From contig JAJGOT010000756.1 in the NCBI GenBank assembly GCA_022457155.1, positions 62,001-126,000 of the forward strand: 64,000 nt of DNA, written 5' to 3'. Under the pieces are notes generated by a model. It was not told where the DNA came from and ran no database searches. It worked only from the letters and a program-made list of their open reading frames with translations. Origin of the DNA: Cladopsammia gracilis (taxonomy: Eukaryota; Cnidaria; Anthozoa; Scleractinia; Dendrophylliidae). Position numbers and translations under genes: made by a program. Below are positions 20,603 through 29,465 of the stretch, one piece after another (positions within the stretch are counted from its first letter, which is position 1; each line of letters begins with the position of its first letter).

Positions 20603-20890
20603 TTAATTCTTGTAATCGGCGTATGTTTTCAATAACAATCCCGCACCGGCAATAACTCCTAGCGTAACTGGGTTTAGCGTAACTCCGCCTGCTATTGTAC
20701 CAGTCGCGATAAGAAATGAACTACTCAGTTTACAGAATAGATTCAACCGCTTCAAGCGTCTATAAGTCTTTTTATAACACCACCACTTCTTATGATAAAA
20801 TCTGTAAAGAGCCTTGATCTCCAACAATCTCTCCTCATCGATCGAAGTATCGATGTGATTGAACGTGAAAATATCTCGTTTGTGTTTCAT
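20603..20890 (-). CDS. Small membrane protein of unknown function
   Basis: A 95-residue protein with a basic N-terminal half (YHKKWWCYKKTYRRLKR) and a C-terminal hydrophobic, Gly-rich stretch (SSFLIATGTIAGGVTLNPVT onward). This is probably one or two membrane helices. The style recalls small uncharacterised proteins found with Polintons, but I cannot name a family. It is the outermost gene of the element 2 left arm, transcribed away from the ATPase and fibre. Confidence 0.5.
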   Translation of the reverse strand: MKHKRDIFTFNHIDTSIDEERLLEIKALYRFYHKKWWCYKKTYRRLKRLNLFCKLSSSFLIATGTIAGGVTLNPVTLGVIAGAGLLLKTYADYKN

Positions 20891-21055
20891 ATTTTAAAAA
20901 TTTATTATTATAATTTTAAACATAAAAAATGATTGCAAGCGTTTTCTTTCTTGTCTCTTTTATAAATGAACAAGTTCATAGAACTTTATCCCCTCAATGG
21001 TTAAGAGAAACTCGAGAGATTCTAGAGAATCTAGAGAGGTTGTAGAAGATCACCT

Positions 21056-21085
21056 AATTTATTATACGCCACGTATAATAAATTT
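21056..21085. terminator. Palindromic hairpin between membrane protein and fibre
   Basis: AATTTATTATAC and GTATAATAAATT pair around GCCAC. It is related to the hairpins at 4715 and 51,483 and lies 3' of the fibre gene, which fits a terminator. Confidence 0.45.
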
Positions 21086-21096
21086 TTATAAGAAAC

Positions 21097-22823
21097 TTAG
21101 GACATCGGTTCAAGTAGAAGACTTACCAAACATTTATTGATTGATGGGGTAGTGCCTTGCTCACTTTGTACTCTCACTCGAAATGTATCACACTCAACCA
21201 AAATGACATCATTATCCAAGTGGCAGACCTGTTTCTTACCACCCTCTCCCCTTCCTATTCTGTTGTTTATCTTCACAAAAATAGGAGGGTATGTTTCAAG
21301 CGTATCGAGGATGTTAATGCAACATTTTACAATTTTACAATTTTCTGGAACCATAACTTCTTCTTCCTCTCCTGAAAATAGAGCAAATGTTTGGTTCACA
21401 GTTTTCTTGTAAACACCGTTGATAAATACACCGCAACTGTTGAGACTTAGTGAATTGATAATTGCATGATTATTCATATCGAGAGTGGTCTGCATTACCA
21501 TTTTCCCACCCTCCAAAATATAAGGAGTGTCGTAAACACTGGCCGGTACATCTGAATGGTTTCCTTTTATTCCGTAAATTATAAGGTAAGCTTGAGCTTG
21601 CGAAGCTGATGTTGGCGAGCCGCTACATTTTAAATCGACCATAATATATTCCGGTGGCGAAATATGCCACTTATGCAAATTGATAATGCTTCTGGTGTAA
21701 TCCGTAAAGTTTTTTGTCGATTGTTTGTTTATGTTGATAGAAGTCGATTCAACATCGACGCTGACACCGCTCATTGTAGGTGGAATAAATTCGATACAAA
21801 CGGTATATTCTCCCTCTGGTAATTTATACATATTAAAACCGATTCTTGATGCGTAGCTATTTAACGGGTGTTTGTGTAATAAAAGACTGTAGACTTTTCT
21901 GTTTAACGTATGCGGCGACTCCACCAAATCAACTATACCGGTGACAATGACGTTATGCTCGGATGAGCTTTCGTCAACATTTTCCATTAGGTATCTAAAA
22001 TCATCTTTCAAATTTGACGAGGTGGTGATATGCGATTCGTCGATATATTTTTTAAGCTTCTCTTCTAATTCTATCGTGTGAATTACAACATTCGATATCT
22101 TGAGATCAAGATTTTTATCAGCGCCGTCAACATAAGATTTATTACATGCGTCGGAACTATTTTTCGGATCTTCTAAATTTGTTATCTTATGGTTTGACAT
22201 ATTGAAATCTTCACCGGATGGATTACTCATTTTACCAGCGACTGGGTGATCCACGTATCTTTTATTTACTCCGTGATCAGCAACCGTCGGGTCTTTCACA
22301 TTATAAACCGTATTGTTTCCCATATCTAGCCCGCTTTCCATCGGAAACATCTCTTTGCGGGATAAGAAGATATTTTTGACATCGCTGTAAGAGACTAGAT
22401 TGTTATAATTTGCTCCTGAATCGTGATAAGTCTGTTGTTTCGAATGGACAACATTGAAACGTTGTTTTAGATCGATATTTTTCACAACTTCATGCGTTGG
22501 TTCAGGAGCGTTAGGATGAAATTTTTTTCAGTCACCATATTGACGGCAGACAGATCGTTATCTTCGTCCGTCTCTAAATTTGTGATTAGTTTTCTATCCA
22601 TCTCGATCTCTCCAGGAAGAATCAATCTATTTCCTCTGAGATCCAAATCACCAGTCATATGAGTCGATCCATCAACAAGAATAACATCTGTCGGATTTGG
22701 TTTTGTTGATAATGCGACTTCCATCTGATGTTTTGTTATCGCATCATCATTATCAACTCCTTCATCAACATTTACAAGACGTTTTTGTTGAATGTCGTAA
22801 TTGTTATTAGCATCTAATTTCAA
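21097..22823 (-). pseudogene. Fibre/spike protein, frameshifted
   Basis: Two adjoining frames (22,823-22,482 and 22,485-21,097) together encode about 570 residues. The N-terminal half carries repeats of the form GLDMGNNTVYNVKDPTVADH and NMSNHKITNLEDP...DACNKSYVD. Such repeats occur in trimeric tail-fibre shafts of phages and other viruses. The C-terminal half is beta-rich and may be a receptor-binding head. The break is a -1 shift at a run of seven A bases (about 22,515). A AAA AAT also fits a slippery heptamer, so programmed shifting cannot be excluded, but this element has many such breaks. Placement beside the ATPase suits a structural gene. Confidence 0.6.
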
Positions 22824-22942
22824 ACCGGTTCCTTGTTGTACTTGTTGATTAAAATTTTTTATATATTCAGATATTTCATATTAGTGAATCTACTGATATT
22901 ATTAAAAATACCCATTATATTATTCTAATTACATTATAATTT

Positions 22943-23578
22943 TTAAAAAGTCTCATCAACGTTTTTAGTAACACTTTTCTTTTCTTTGTCTAAAAATAAG
23001 AATTCATATGGACCGAGTTTATCAAAAAGAACCGGATCTATTAGATTTTCTTGCGCAATCAAATTTAAATGTTTTTTAGTCGTTGGTGGATACAAAATCA
23101 TGTGGGAACAGTTCTGCCGTAGTTTTGGGGGTATATCGTAGTAGGACTGGGATAGATAGATCGGGGAAATTTTATGATGTCGACCATCTGTACAATGATT
23201 GGCAATTTTGTTTTGAACCGCTTGAGGAGCGTTAATAAGATCATAAAAAACCACCACTTTTCTATTATCGTTCGGATAGTCTGTTGTGTCCATAATATCA
23301 TCTTCTCCAAGAAGTTCTAAAACATCATATCCAACTCTTTGACTGGCGTTTTCCATTAATTTTTGCAAGTCTTGAATTTTATCCTGATGTTGATTTGGTG
23401 AGTATAGATAAATCTTATCATAATAAATGAGCGGCTTTCTAAGAATATGCATTAAGGTGTTTGTTTTTCCACATCGAGTTTGACCTGTTATTAACATACG
23501 AAAATCTTCATTAAGAAAATCATTTAGCGAACGATTATTATCGTTATTTTTTATCACATCATAATTTAGTATTTTCAT
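22943..23578 (-). CDS. DNA-packaging ATPase (FtsK/HerA type), element 2
   Basis: The 211-residue ATPase translocates DNA into the capsid. Walker A is GQTRCGKT (residues 32-39) and Walker B is VVVFYD (about 108-113). A PLILYPP-like arginine-finger region and the QSYYDIP segment follow in the usual order. Size and motifs match the element 3 ATPase (210 residues). It is transcribed divergently from the 391-residue gene across a tandem-repeat promoter region. The frame is intact. Confidence 0.82.
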   Translation of the reverse strand: MKILNYDVIKNNDNNRSLNDFLNEDFRMLITGQTRCGKTNTLMHILRKPLIYYDKIYLYSPNQHQDKIQDLQKLMENASQRVGYDVLELLGEDDIMDTTDYPNDNRKVVVFYDLINAPQAVQNKIANHCTDGRHHKISPIYLSQSYYDIPPKLRQNCSHMILYPPTTKKHLNLIAQENLIDPVLFDKLGPYEFLFLDKEKKSVTKNVDETF

Positions 23579-23612
23579 TTTCTTTATTTAATAAGGTAGA
23601 TAAACATTTTAA

Positions 23613-23745
23613 ACTTAAATGTTTATTTTACAGATATTTTTAATAAACTTAAGTGTTTATTTTACAGATATTTTTAATAAACGTAAGTGTTTATTTTACA
23701 GGTATTTTAAAATAACTTAAATGTTTATTTTACAGATAAATTAAA
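23613..23745. repeat. Four 33-34-bp tandem repeats in the divergent promoter
   Basis: ACTTAARTGTTTATTTTACA recurs at 23,613, 23,647, 23,681 and 23,714, each copy followed by GRTATTTT-like sequence. The array fills the space between ATPase (minus) and the 391-residue gene (plus). It could bind an element-encoded regulator or act as a replication iteron. Confidence 0.7.
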
Positions 23746-23764
23746 TAATCTATTTTAATAAATT

Positions 23765-24940
23765 ATGGATATTGATAAAATAAAAAAATATGCAGATTCA
23801 GAATTTGAAGGATTTAAGATTGCTAAAGCAGTTACTGAAGTAAAGAATGAGATTAAAAATAAAGAACAAGTTCGCGATGTTGCGATGAGTGATTATTTTA
23901 AAACTCTGAGAGAACCGTTAATTGAACAACAGAAAAAAACAGATGAAAAACAGGACAAAGTAATTCAACAATTAAAAGAAAATCAATTGGCTTTGACCAG
24001 CGGTTTCAAAGACTTGGTTGAAACCAATAAAGATATTTTAACATTGAATAAAGAATTACCATTTCCTGGTGATGGTGATTCTTATTCAATGCCTGCAATA
24101 CCTCAAGCACCAACGTCTAAAATAATAACTGCTGAACCAAATAAGATGTTCACAGAAAGCGAATTAGAATTTTTAAAAGAAACTTTTCATGAACCTAATG
24201 AGTTACTTAAAATGGATGAAGACGAGTTAACTGAAACGTATAATGAAGCTAAAGATGAAAACAGAAGTATCGGTATAAAAATAGGTGGTTTGAAAAGGAG
24301 AAAACCAAAGACAGAAGAAGATAAACAAAAACTCAATGAAGATTTGAAACAGTATGAAAGAACAAGAGATATATTAGACAGATATTTAACAACAATTAAA
24401 AATGTAAAAATTTTACCGCAATATACAAAACAAAAACAAGGTGAAGGGGTACGCAAGTACAAACAACCAAGACGAAATGCTTATAAAATTCAAAAAAATA
24501 ATCAATATGGAGGTCTATTGATCGACATACCTAAATTAATGAAAGATTTGAAATTGAATGTTTATCGCGGTGGAAAATTAATTTATCAAGCTGATGCTGA
24601 TAAATCTCTGATTAATTTACTAACGAAAAGATATAATCCTAAAACAAAATATAGTATGAACGCTATAAAAGTTTTTAATGATTTAAATATGTTGAGTAAT
24701 TTACCTCCTCATAAATCATCTGGTAAATCGAAGTTTACTGGGGTCGGTTCAAGTATAGTTTATTATAATGAACCGAACCAATTGGCAGATAGAATGAAGA
24801 TAATAATCGGTTCAATGGCCGCTGGTAATAATTCTCCTGTTTTGAAAAATGATTTATCGCAAATAAATGATGAATTGTTAAGAATAGGAGCAATAGATAA
24901 AACAATTCATGAAAAATTATATAAAAAATATATAATGTGA
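23765..24940 (+). CDS. Conserved element protein of unknown function
   Basis: A 391-residue, Lys/Glu-rich protein with predicted coiled-coil stretches (residues 20-80 and 165-215). Its C-terminal about 70 residues, with INDELLRIGAIDK near the end, match the C-terminus of the first gene of element 1. A basic patch (RKYKQPRRNAY) precedes a small folded region beginning GGLLIDIPKL. It lies first in the plus-strand capsid operon-like run. Function is unknown; scaffold or core is inferred. Confidence 0.65.
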   Translation: MDIDKIKKYADSEFEGFKIAKAVTEVKNEIKNKEQVRDVAMSDYFKTLREPLIEQQKKTDEKQDKVIQQLKENQLALTSGFKDLVETNKDILTLNKELPFPGDGDSYSMPAIPQAPTSKIITAEPNKMFTESELEFLKETFHEPNELLKMDEDELTETYNEAKDENRSIGIKIGGLKRRKPKTEEDKQKLNEDLKQYERTRDILDRYLTTIKNVKILPQYTKQKQGEGVRKYKQPRRNAYKIQKNNQYGGLLIDIPKLMKDLKLNVYRGGKLIYQADADKSLINLLTKRYNPKTKYSMNAIKVFNDLNMLSNLPPHKSSGKSKFTGVGSSIVYYNEPNQLADRMKIIIGSMAAGNNSPVLKNDLSQINDELLRIGAIDKTIHEKLYKKYIM

Positions 24941-24946
24941 AATAAA

Positions 24947-24960
24947 AAAACTTACGTATG
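24947..24960 (+). promoter_or_regulatory. ACTTACGTATGG start motif at penton
   Basis: ACTTACGTATGGA overlaps the start codon here, at the basic protein (ATG 25,746) and at element 1 PolB (ATG 6,499). Three identical 13-mers at start codons of different genes suggest a shared initiator or translation context. Confidence 0.5.
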
Positions 24961-25717
24961 GATGTTAACAGAGCATTAGTTTTCAAATCTATAGATGCAA
25001 GAAAACAAAATCCAGATAATAAACCAGGAAATTTTACTGTAAGGTTTACTCCTGAGTTGAGATTGGACGATAATAAAGAATGTTATTTAGCATTGGATCA
25101 TCTTAGTATGACTGCGAGTTGGCACAACATTCGTCCTGAATATGATAACGACAAACTAAAAATATCAAAAGATAAAGGTAAAACATATGAAACAATTACT
25201 TTTCCATCAGGGATTTATGATTACGAAGATATAAATGATTTTATCCATAAAACGATTAGAAAAATACCCAACACGGATGAATATGGAATTAGCGTATTAT
25301 TTGATCTTACAACTTACAAGGTATTTATTCAACTAAATGAAAATTATCACATCGATTTTAGATCGAGTGGAAATTTTAATATTTTACTCGGATTCAATTC
25401 GAAAGTTTTAACGAGCAGTGGTTATGGGGAAAATTTCCCTAATATCAGTAACAGCGTTGATAATCTTTACTTAAAATGTAGTTTGTTGAGTGATTCGTTT
25501 GTTTCAGGAAAGCGAAGCAATACTTTATTCACATTCTCAACAAATACAAAAACAAGGTCTTTACCTTTTGAAATTTACCCGAGTGAATTATTTGTGGCAT
25601 AAGATAAATAAAAAAGATATATCTGAAGTAACATTTTATTTAACTGATGATGAAGATAGAAATGTTGATCTGAATGATATCGATATTTCCATAACTGTGG
25701 TGTTAAAAGAAGTATAA
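24958..25717 (+). pseudogene. Penton (minor capsid) protein, frameshifted
   Basis: The first 214 codons match element 1 penton throughout (PGNFTVRFTPELRLD, ITFPSGIYDYEDIN). A frameshift at about 25,590 moves the last about 40 codons into another frame ending at 25,717. The stop in the first frame removes the C-terminal strand. A single indel in AT-rich sequence explains it. Confidence 0.75.
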
Positions 25718-25745
25718 TTTTATTTATATAATTTAAAACTTACGT

Positions 25746-26138
25746 ATGGAAGAACAAAGAAGAATAAGAAATTTTGATACAGGAGAAATTTCTTATATTA
25801 ACTCTGTTGATAGCGATAGCGGTAGTGGTTTCTTTGACATATTTACAAAAATCGGCACCAAATTAACAGGTAAAACAGCGAGTAAATTAGCCAGTAAAGC
25901 AGCAGAAAAACTTATTGAAAAAGGTGCTGAAAAGGTTGGAGAAAAAACTGGCGAAGTTCTTGGTGAAAAAAATTATGACAGGTTTTCATCTAAAGGTAAA
26001 AAAGAGCCACCACGAATATCAGGTGAAACAAAGGGAGTTGAAATTATTAAATTTTTAAAAGAAGAAAACTCTAAAAAAGAGAAGAAAGAAGAAGACAAAT
26101 ATAAATATATTAGAAACATCGTAAATGATTTCATTTAA
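25746..26138 (+). CDS. Small basic virion-type protein, element 2
   Basis: A 130-residue protein that is the positional match of 1654-2064. Its central SKLASKAAEKLIEKGAEKVG segment is a long amphipathic helix, and the tail is Lys/Glu-rich. It carries the ACTTACGTATGGA start motif. Function as a core or membrane-associated protein is inferred. Confidence 0.55.
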   Translation: MEEQRRIRNFDTGEISYINSVDSDSGSGFFDIFTKIGTKLTGKTASKLASKAAEKLIEKGAEKVGEKTGEVLGEKNYDRFSSKGKKEPPRISGETKGVEIIKFLKEENSKKEKKEEDKYKYIRNIVNDFI

Positions 26139-26178
26139 TTTTAAAAAAAAAATTTTCTTCTTATAATTCATAATAAGA

Positions 26179-27479
26179 ATGAATTTTAGAAATCCGGAAT
26201 TAGTCAAACGATATGAATACGTGGCCTTCGATTTGGAAACACCGCTAATATCGATAATGTCGCAAATAATAATAGACAGGTTAAGGATAATTATCGATTC
26301 ACAGTTGATAATTCATCAGAAACAAATCTGATCGATTGGTATAATGCATATTTGGAAGTAGATTTCAAACTTGTTACACTTGCTGATAGTGCAACCGGTA
26401 TAACAGCAGGGCCAAATAACGGTAATCAAGATTGTACTACAACTAATGGTCATACATTTATAAAACAGATACAGGTTGAGTGCAATGGGATAACAGTTTA
26501 TAATAACTCAAGAGCTAATGAAACATCAAACGTACTTTCCCTCTTAAAATATACAAAAAGTTATGCAGATACGATCGGTAAAGATCAATTTTTATATTTA
26601 GATTCATCCACAGGAACAACAGAAGCACGACCGGCTCAACCGCTATATAATGAAGGTTTTGCTAGAAGAAAAATTTTAACAGATGCTGCAGCTGTTAACA
26701 AAATATCGATTCCTCTAAATTTATACAGTTATTTTGCAGCTTTCAAAAATAATCTTCATCCAAATATTAAGACAAATCTTCTTATAGAACTTGAAAGCGA
26801 CAACAATATAATTTTCAGAAAAAATGCTGCTCCAGATAGTAAAGTAATTCCAACAAAATTAAGATTGTGGTGTCCAAAAATTATTTTTAATGGTTTAGGT
26901 ATGAAACAATATCTTGAAAATTATTTAAAACCTAAAAAATGGACTTATTTGAGAGAACATACCGAAATATTACAAACAACATCTATAAATAACTCCTTTC
27001 GAATAAGTACAGGTATTAGGAGACCGAGGCATGTTTTCATTTGGGTTGTTCCCGAAGCAAGTTATAGTAATCAGGAACAAAATATATTTACTTTCAAAAC
27101 ATTTAGAATTGGAGCAAATAATCGATATTTTTCTAGAGCACACTTGGAAATAAATAATAGCATCCAGTATCCTCAATTAGAAATGACATCAGATGAGGAG
27201 TCAAGACTTTACAGGGCTTTGTTGTCCTACAGTTCCGCTTACAATGACTTTTTAAGCGGAACAATAATAGACCGAGCAAATTTCAGAAATCTTTTTGGAA
27301 TTATATACTTTAATCTTAGAAACCAAGAAGATGATGTAAAAGATGGTGTAGTTTCACTTACTTTTAGATATGAATTAAACGGAGCAAATCCAACAAATTA
27401 TAGATTAAATGCTTTAGTTTTACATGAAAAAGAAATAGAGTTATACACATCATCTGGAAAATTATTAATAAAAGCGTAA
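26179..27479 (+). pseudogene. Major capsid protein, frameshifted
   Basis: The homologue of 2089-3375. The first about 20 codons from ATG 26,179 are in one frame; a one-base shift near 26,240 moves the rest (DWYNAYLEVDFKL onward) to another frame that is open to 27,479. Apart from this the capsid is complete, ending in LTFRYELNG and a short tail. Confidence 0.8.
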
Positions 27480-27513
27480 ATCTAATTAAAATTTTACTTT
27501 ATATATAAATAAA

Positions 27514-27677
27514 ATGGCAACAGCGTATTATGCATATGGAGTAAATTTGTCTCAAGGACAATTACAAAAGTTGAAAAAAGCATATGACGATAATTCAGAA
27601 ATTACGATAAGGTTAAGTAAGAATAATTTAAAAGGGTCACATGAGTTGATGTTGACAAAAACCCAGATTAATAAAAT
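27514..27677 (+). pseudogene. Membrane-type virion protein, 5' part, interrupted by element 3
   Basis: It encodes the N-terminal fold (VNLSQGQLQKLKKAY, ITIRLSKNN) matching 3427-4242 and is cut after about 54 codons by insertion of element 3 at the TAAAAT target. The remainder lies at 50,417-51,042. Confidence 0.85.
27672..27677. repeat. Target-site duplication of element 3 (left)
   Basis: TAAAAT is directly followed by AGCAGC, the first bases of the element. The identical hexamer follows the other end at 50,411-50,416. A 6-bp duplication is characteristic of Polinton integrases. Confidence 0.92.
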
Positions 27678-28230
27678 AGCAGCAAGAGCAGCTCACAAAA
27701 ACCGTCGACCAATCAGGAGCCAGGATTGAGCACACGCGACCACGTGTAGCCAATCAGAGGCCAGTGGAAAGGGATGACATCATGTTTTTGCACGAAAGTG
27801 AGGCAAAAAAAATTGGGGGGAGGGGTGGGGGGGCTTATAGTGACCTTAAAGGTGACTGAAAGGTCGTAATGATGGTGCAATGGGTTGTCTCAAACAACCC
27901 GGATGTATCGAGGGTCTTAGATCCCACTCGGGGATGGCTCCGGGGATGGGCTCGGAATCGTTCGGGAATGGTTCGGGGATGGTGACGGGTCGCTCTGGTT
28001 CCGCTTGCTGGGTGGGTCCCAGATCCCGCTCGGCCAGAGAAACCAAAAAATAACAGAAAATAACACAAAAAATGTAATTTATTAACAACGTAACGAAAAA
28101 ACAAAAACAACAACAAAAAGCTAACTTTACAAGCGGGGACATGGGTTCCATCCCCGACTGGGAGAACGCCCCTTTGATAGTTCGTCGGCTATAATCGACG
28201 AGATCGTCGTCGGGTCGAAGCCAACTGTAA
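27678..28230 (+). repeat. Left terminal inverted repeat of element 3
   Basis: Pairs with 49,787-50,410. It contains the conserved end, a CACGTG box, GTGACCTTAAAGGTGACTG, a G-rich stretch and one GGGGCGTTCTCCC box, and runs into the last codons of PolB (WLRPDDDL). The right copy has one extra box repeat. Confidence 0.85.
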
Positions 28231-29222
28231 CCGCAGGGATGATGAGGCAAATCCTTGTTGTTGAATCCCTTGTCGCACAAGTGGCAATAGTAACTGCGTC
28301 CGAGAATGGCGGAAATGGAGGTCAACCCGTAATAATGATCGTCGTGTTTCAAGAGAAACAGGTAACGTTGGTCGGCGCGTTTCTCACCTCGTCCAAAGAT
28401 CACTTGGTACCCCACATCGGCGCTGAAGACTTTGATGTGATAGTCAGGCAACACGATTTGGAATTGACGGAGGGTTCCCAATCCGCAAGCCCCTTCGGGA
28501 ACGCGAGCCAAAACGTGCAAGGCCTTTGCCAATCGGGTTTGACCCGGACCACCTTGTTTCAAGGATGCGTAGCCAAGCTCCGGCGTCCGTCGAGGTGGGG
28601 GAAGTTCGTCGGCCCACGCTTGCATGGTGACGAGAGCCCGAGCGCAGCACAGCTCGTCTCGATTGTGGATTTTGACGACAGATTGTTTCTTTTGGAGAAA
28701 GGTCGTGATGGGCACATTGTTCTGTACGCGTTGACGGTGCGGGGTTTGGGGAGAGGCGATCGGGCAGCCGTTGTTTAAGTGTCTGTAAACTGTTGGCTTA
28801 CTCCGTTGTTTCCTGCAATTAGGACAAGTCATCTTTGGGCGGGGTTGTGTACTCAGCTTTTTGCAAGCATATGTTTTATGTTCAACAAGCGAGTGTTCCT
28901 GTGTGAAGTTTTTACCGCAGTATTCACAAGGATTATAACTCAAAGACCCTTTATATTTCGCAAAGATAGCACTATCATTTGCCAAAGAGCTTTCCATCGT
29001 AGATCGATTCTGTGATGTAAGGACAGACTGTTTCTTTTGGAGAAAGGTCGTGATGGGCACGTCGATCCGATCCCGGGGTGAATTGGAACTCGAAGAGATG
29101 TCCCTGTTGTTTTCTTCCGTCGTTTCCATGGCCGCCAACATAACGTCATCGTTCAACTCCTCGGGATGCTCCTCCAGGTTGTTCATTGAAGAGGTGGCTG
29201 CAACTGCTTGGTGGGACGCCAT
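27846..29222 (-). CDS. Truncated PolB-derived zinc-finger protein
   Basis: Reading from ATG 29,222 this ORF gives 458 residues. It matches the N-terminal region of element 3 PolB (LEEHPEELNDD, DELCCARALVTMQAW, YYCHLCDK) but then jumps from the zinc region straight to the PolB C-terminus (GYSWLRPDDDL). The whole exonuclease and polymerase core is therefore deleted. The former stop is lost and the frame continues into the terminal repeat, adding a hydrophobic stretch that could span a membrane. Two C2HC-type fingers (CEYCGKNF...H...C; CPNCRK...H...C) are inserted between two copies of VPITTFLQKKQSV. A TATA box matching that of PolB precedes it. It could be a DNA-binding regulator or decoy, or simply a decaying arm. 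Confidence 0.6.
   Translation of the reverse strand: MASHQAVAATSSMNNLEEHPEELNDDVMLAAMETTEENNRDISSSSNSPRDRIDVPITTFLQKKQSVLTSQNRSTMESSLANDSAIFAKYKGSLSYNPCEYCGKNFTQEHSLVEHKTYACKKLSTQPRPKMTCPNCRKQRSKPTVYRHLNNGCPIASPQTPHRQRVQNNVPITTFLQKKQSVVKIHNRDELCCARALVTMQAWADELPPPRRTPELGYASLKQGGPGQTRLAKALHVLARVPEGACGLGTLRQFQIVLPDYHIKVFSADVGYQVIFGRGEKRADQRYLFLLKHDDHYYGLTSISAILGRSYYCHLCDKGFNNKDLPHHPCGYSWLRPDDDLVDYSRRTIKGAFSQSGMEPMSPLVKLAFCCCFCFFVTLLINYIFCVIFCYFLVSLAERDLGPTQQAEPERPVTIPEPFPNDSEPIPGAIPEWDLRPSIHPGCLRQPIAPSLRPFSHL
28680..29060. repeat. Pair of direct repeats of about 38 bp flanking the zinc-finger insert
   Basis: GTTTCTTTTGGAGAAAGGTC with the following GTGATGGGCAC occurs near 28,686 and again near 29,032. 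The PolB gene on the right has this stretch only once, so the two-finger segment was added with a duplication of its flank. Confidence 0.7.
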
Positions 29223-29281
29223 CTTTGTTAGGTGTGACTCGTAAGAACTGAGTGAGGCGTGAAAAGGTGACGCTGGCACTC

Positions 29282-29289
29282 TTTTTATA
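29282..29289 (-). promoter_or_regulatory. TATA box of the PolB-derived gene
   Basis: TATAAAAAGAGTGC on the minus strand, 60 bp upstream of ATG 29,222. The same TATAAAAAGAGTGC with matching upstream GGGTACCCCGTTCC lies before PolB at 45,500, so the two promoters are copies. Confidence 0.7.
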
Positions 29290-29395
29290 CTCTTTGAGGA
29301 ATGACGTTGTAGGCTGGGAAGGAACGGGGTACCCATGGGGGGGTATGGGTCTTTTTAACTCGCCCCAGATCCCGGCCGGGAATTGCGCGGAGATC

Positions 29396-29405
29396 TATAT
29401 AAAGG
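29396..29405 (+). promoter_or_regulatory. TATA box, probably the original RING-gene promoter
   Basis: TATATAAAGG on the plus strand, divergent from the minus-strand TATA 110 bp away. The RING ORF would begin about 80 bp downstream if the transposon at 29,466-30,703 were absent. Two ATGs (29,436, 29,439) start a short unrelated frame. Confidence 0.5.
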
Positions 29406-29465
29406 CCGAAGTCACACCAAAACACCAAAGTCAACATGATGTCACTCGATACTCGTGTAGATATT

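Noticed and set aside
23590..23760. A CRISPR-like array
   Set aside because: The repeats are contiguous without unique spacers, and the setting is an animal genome.
27514..27729. A complete 71-codon gene
   Set aside because: The last codons are element 3 terminal-repeat sequence; only the part to 27,677 is gene.
28239..28778. A 179-codon plus-strand ORF
   Set aside because: Shadow of the PolB-derived gene on the minus strand; no domain and no promoter.
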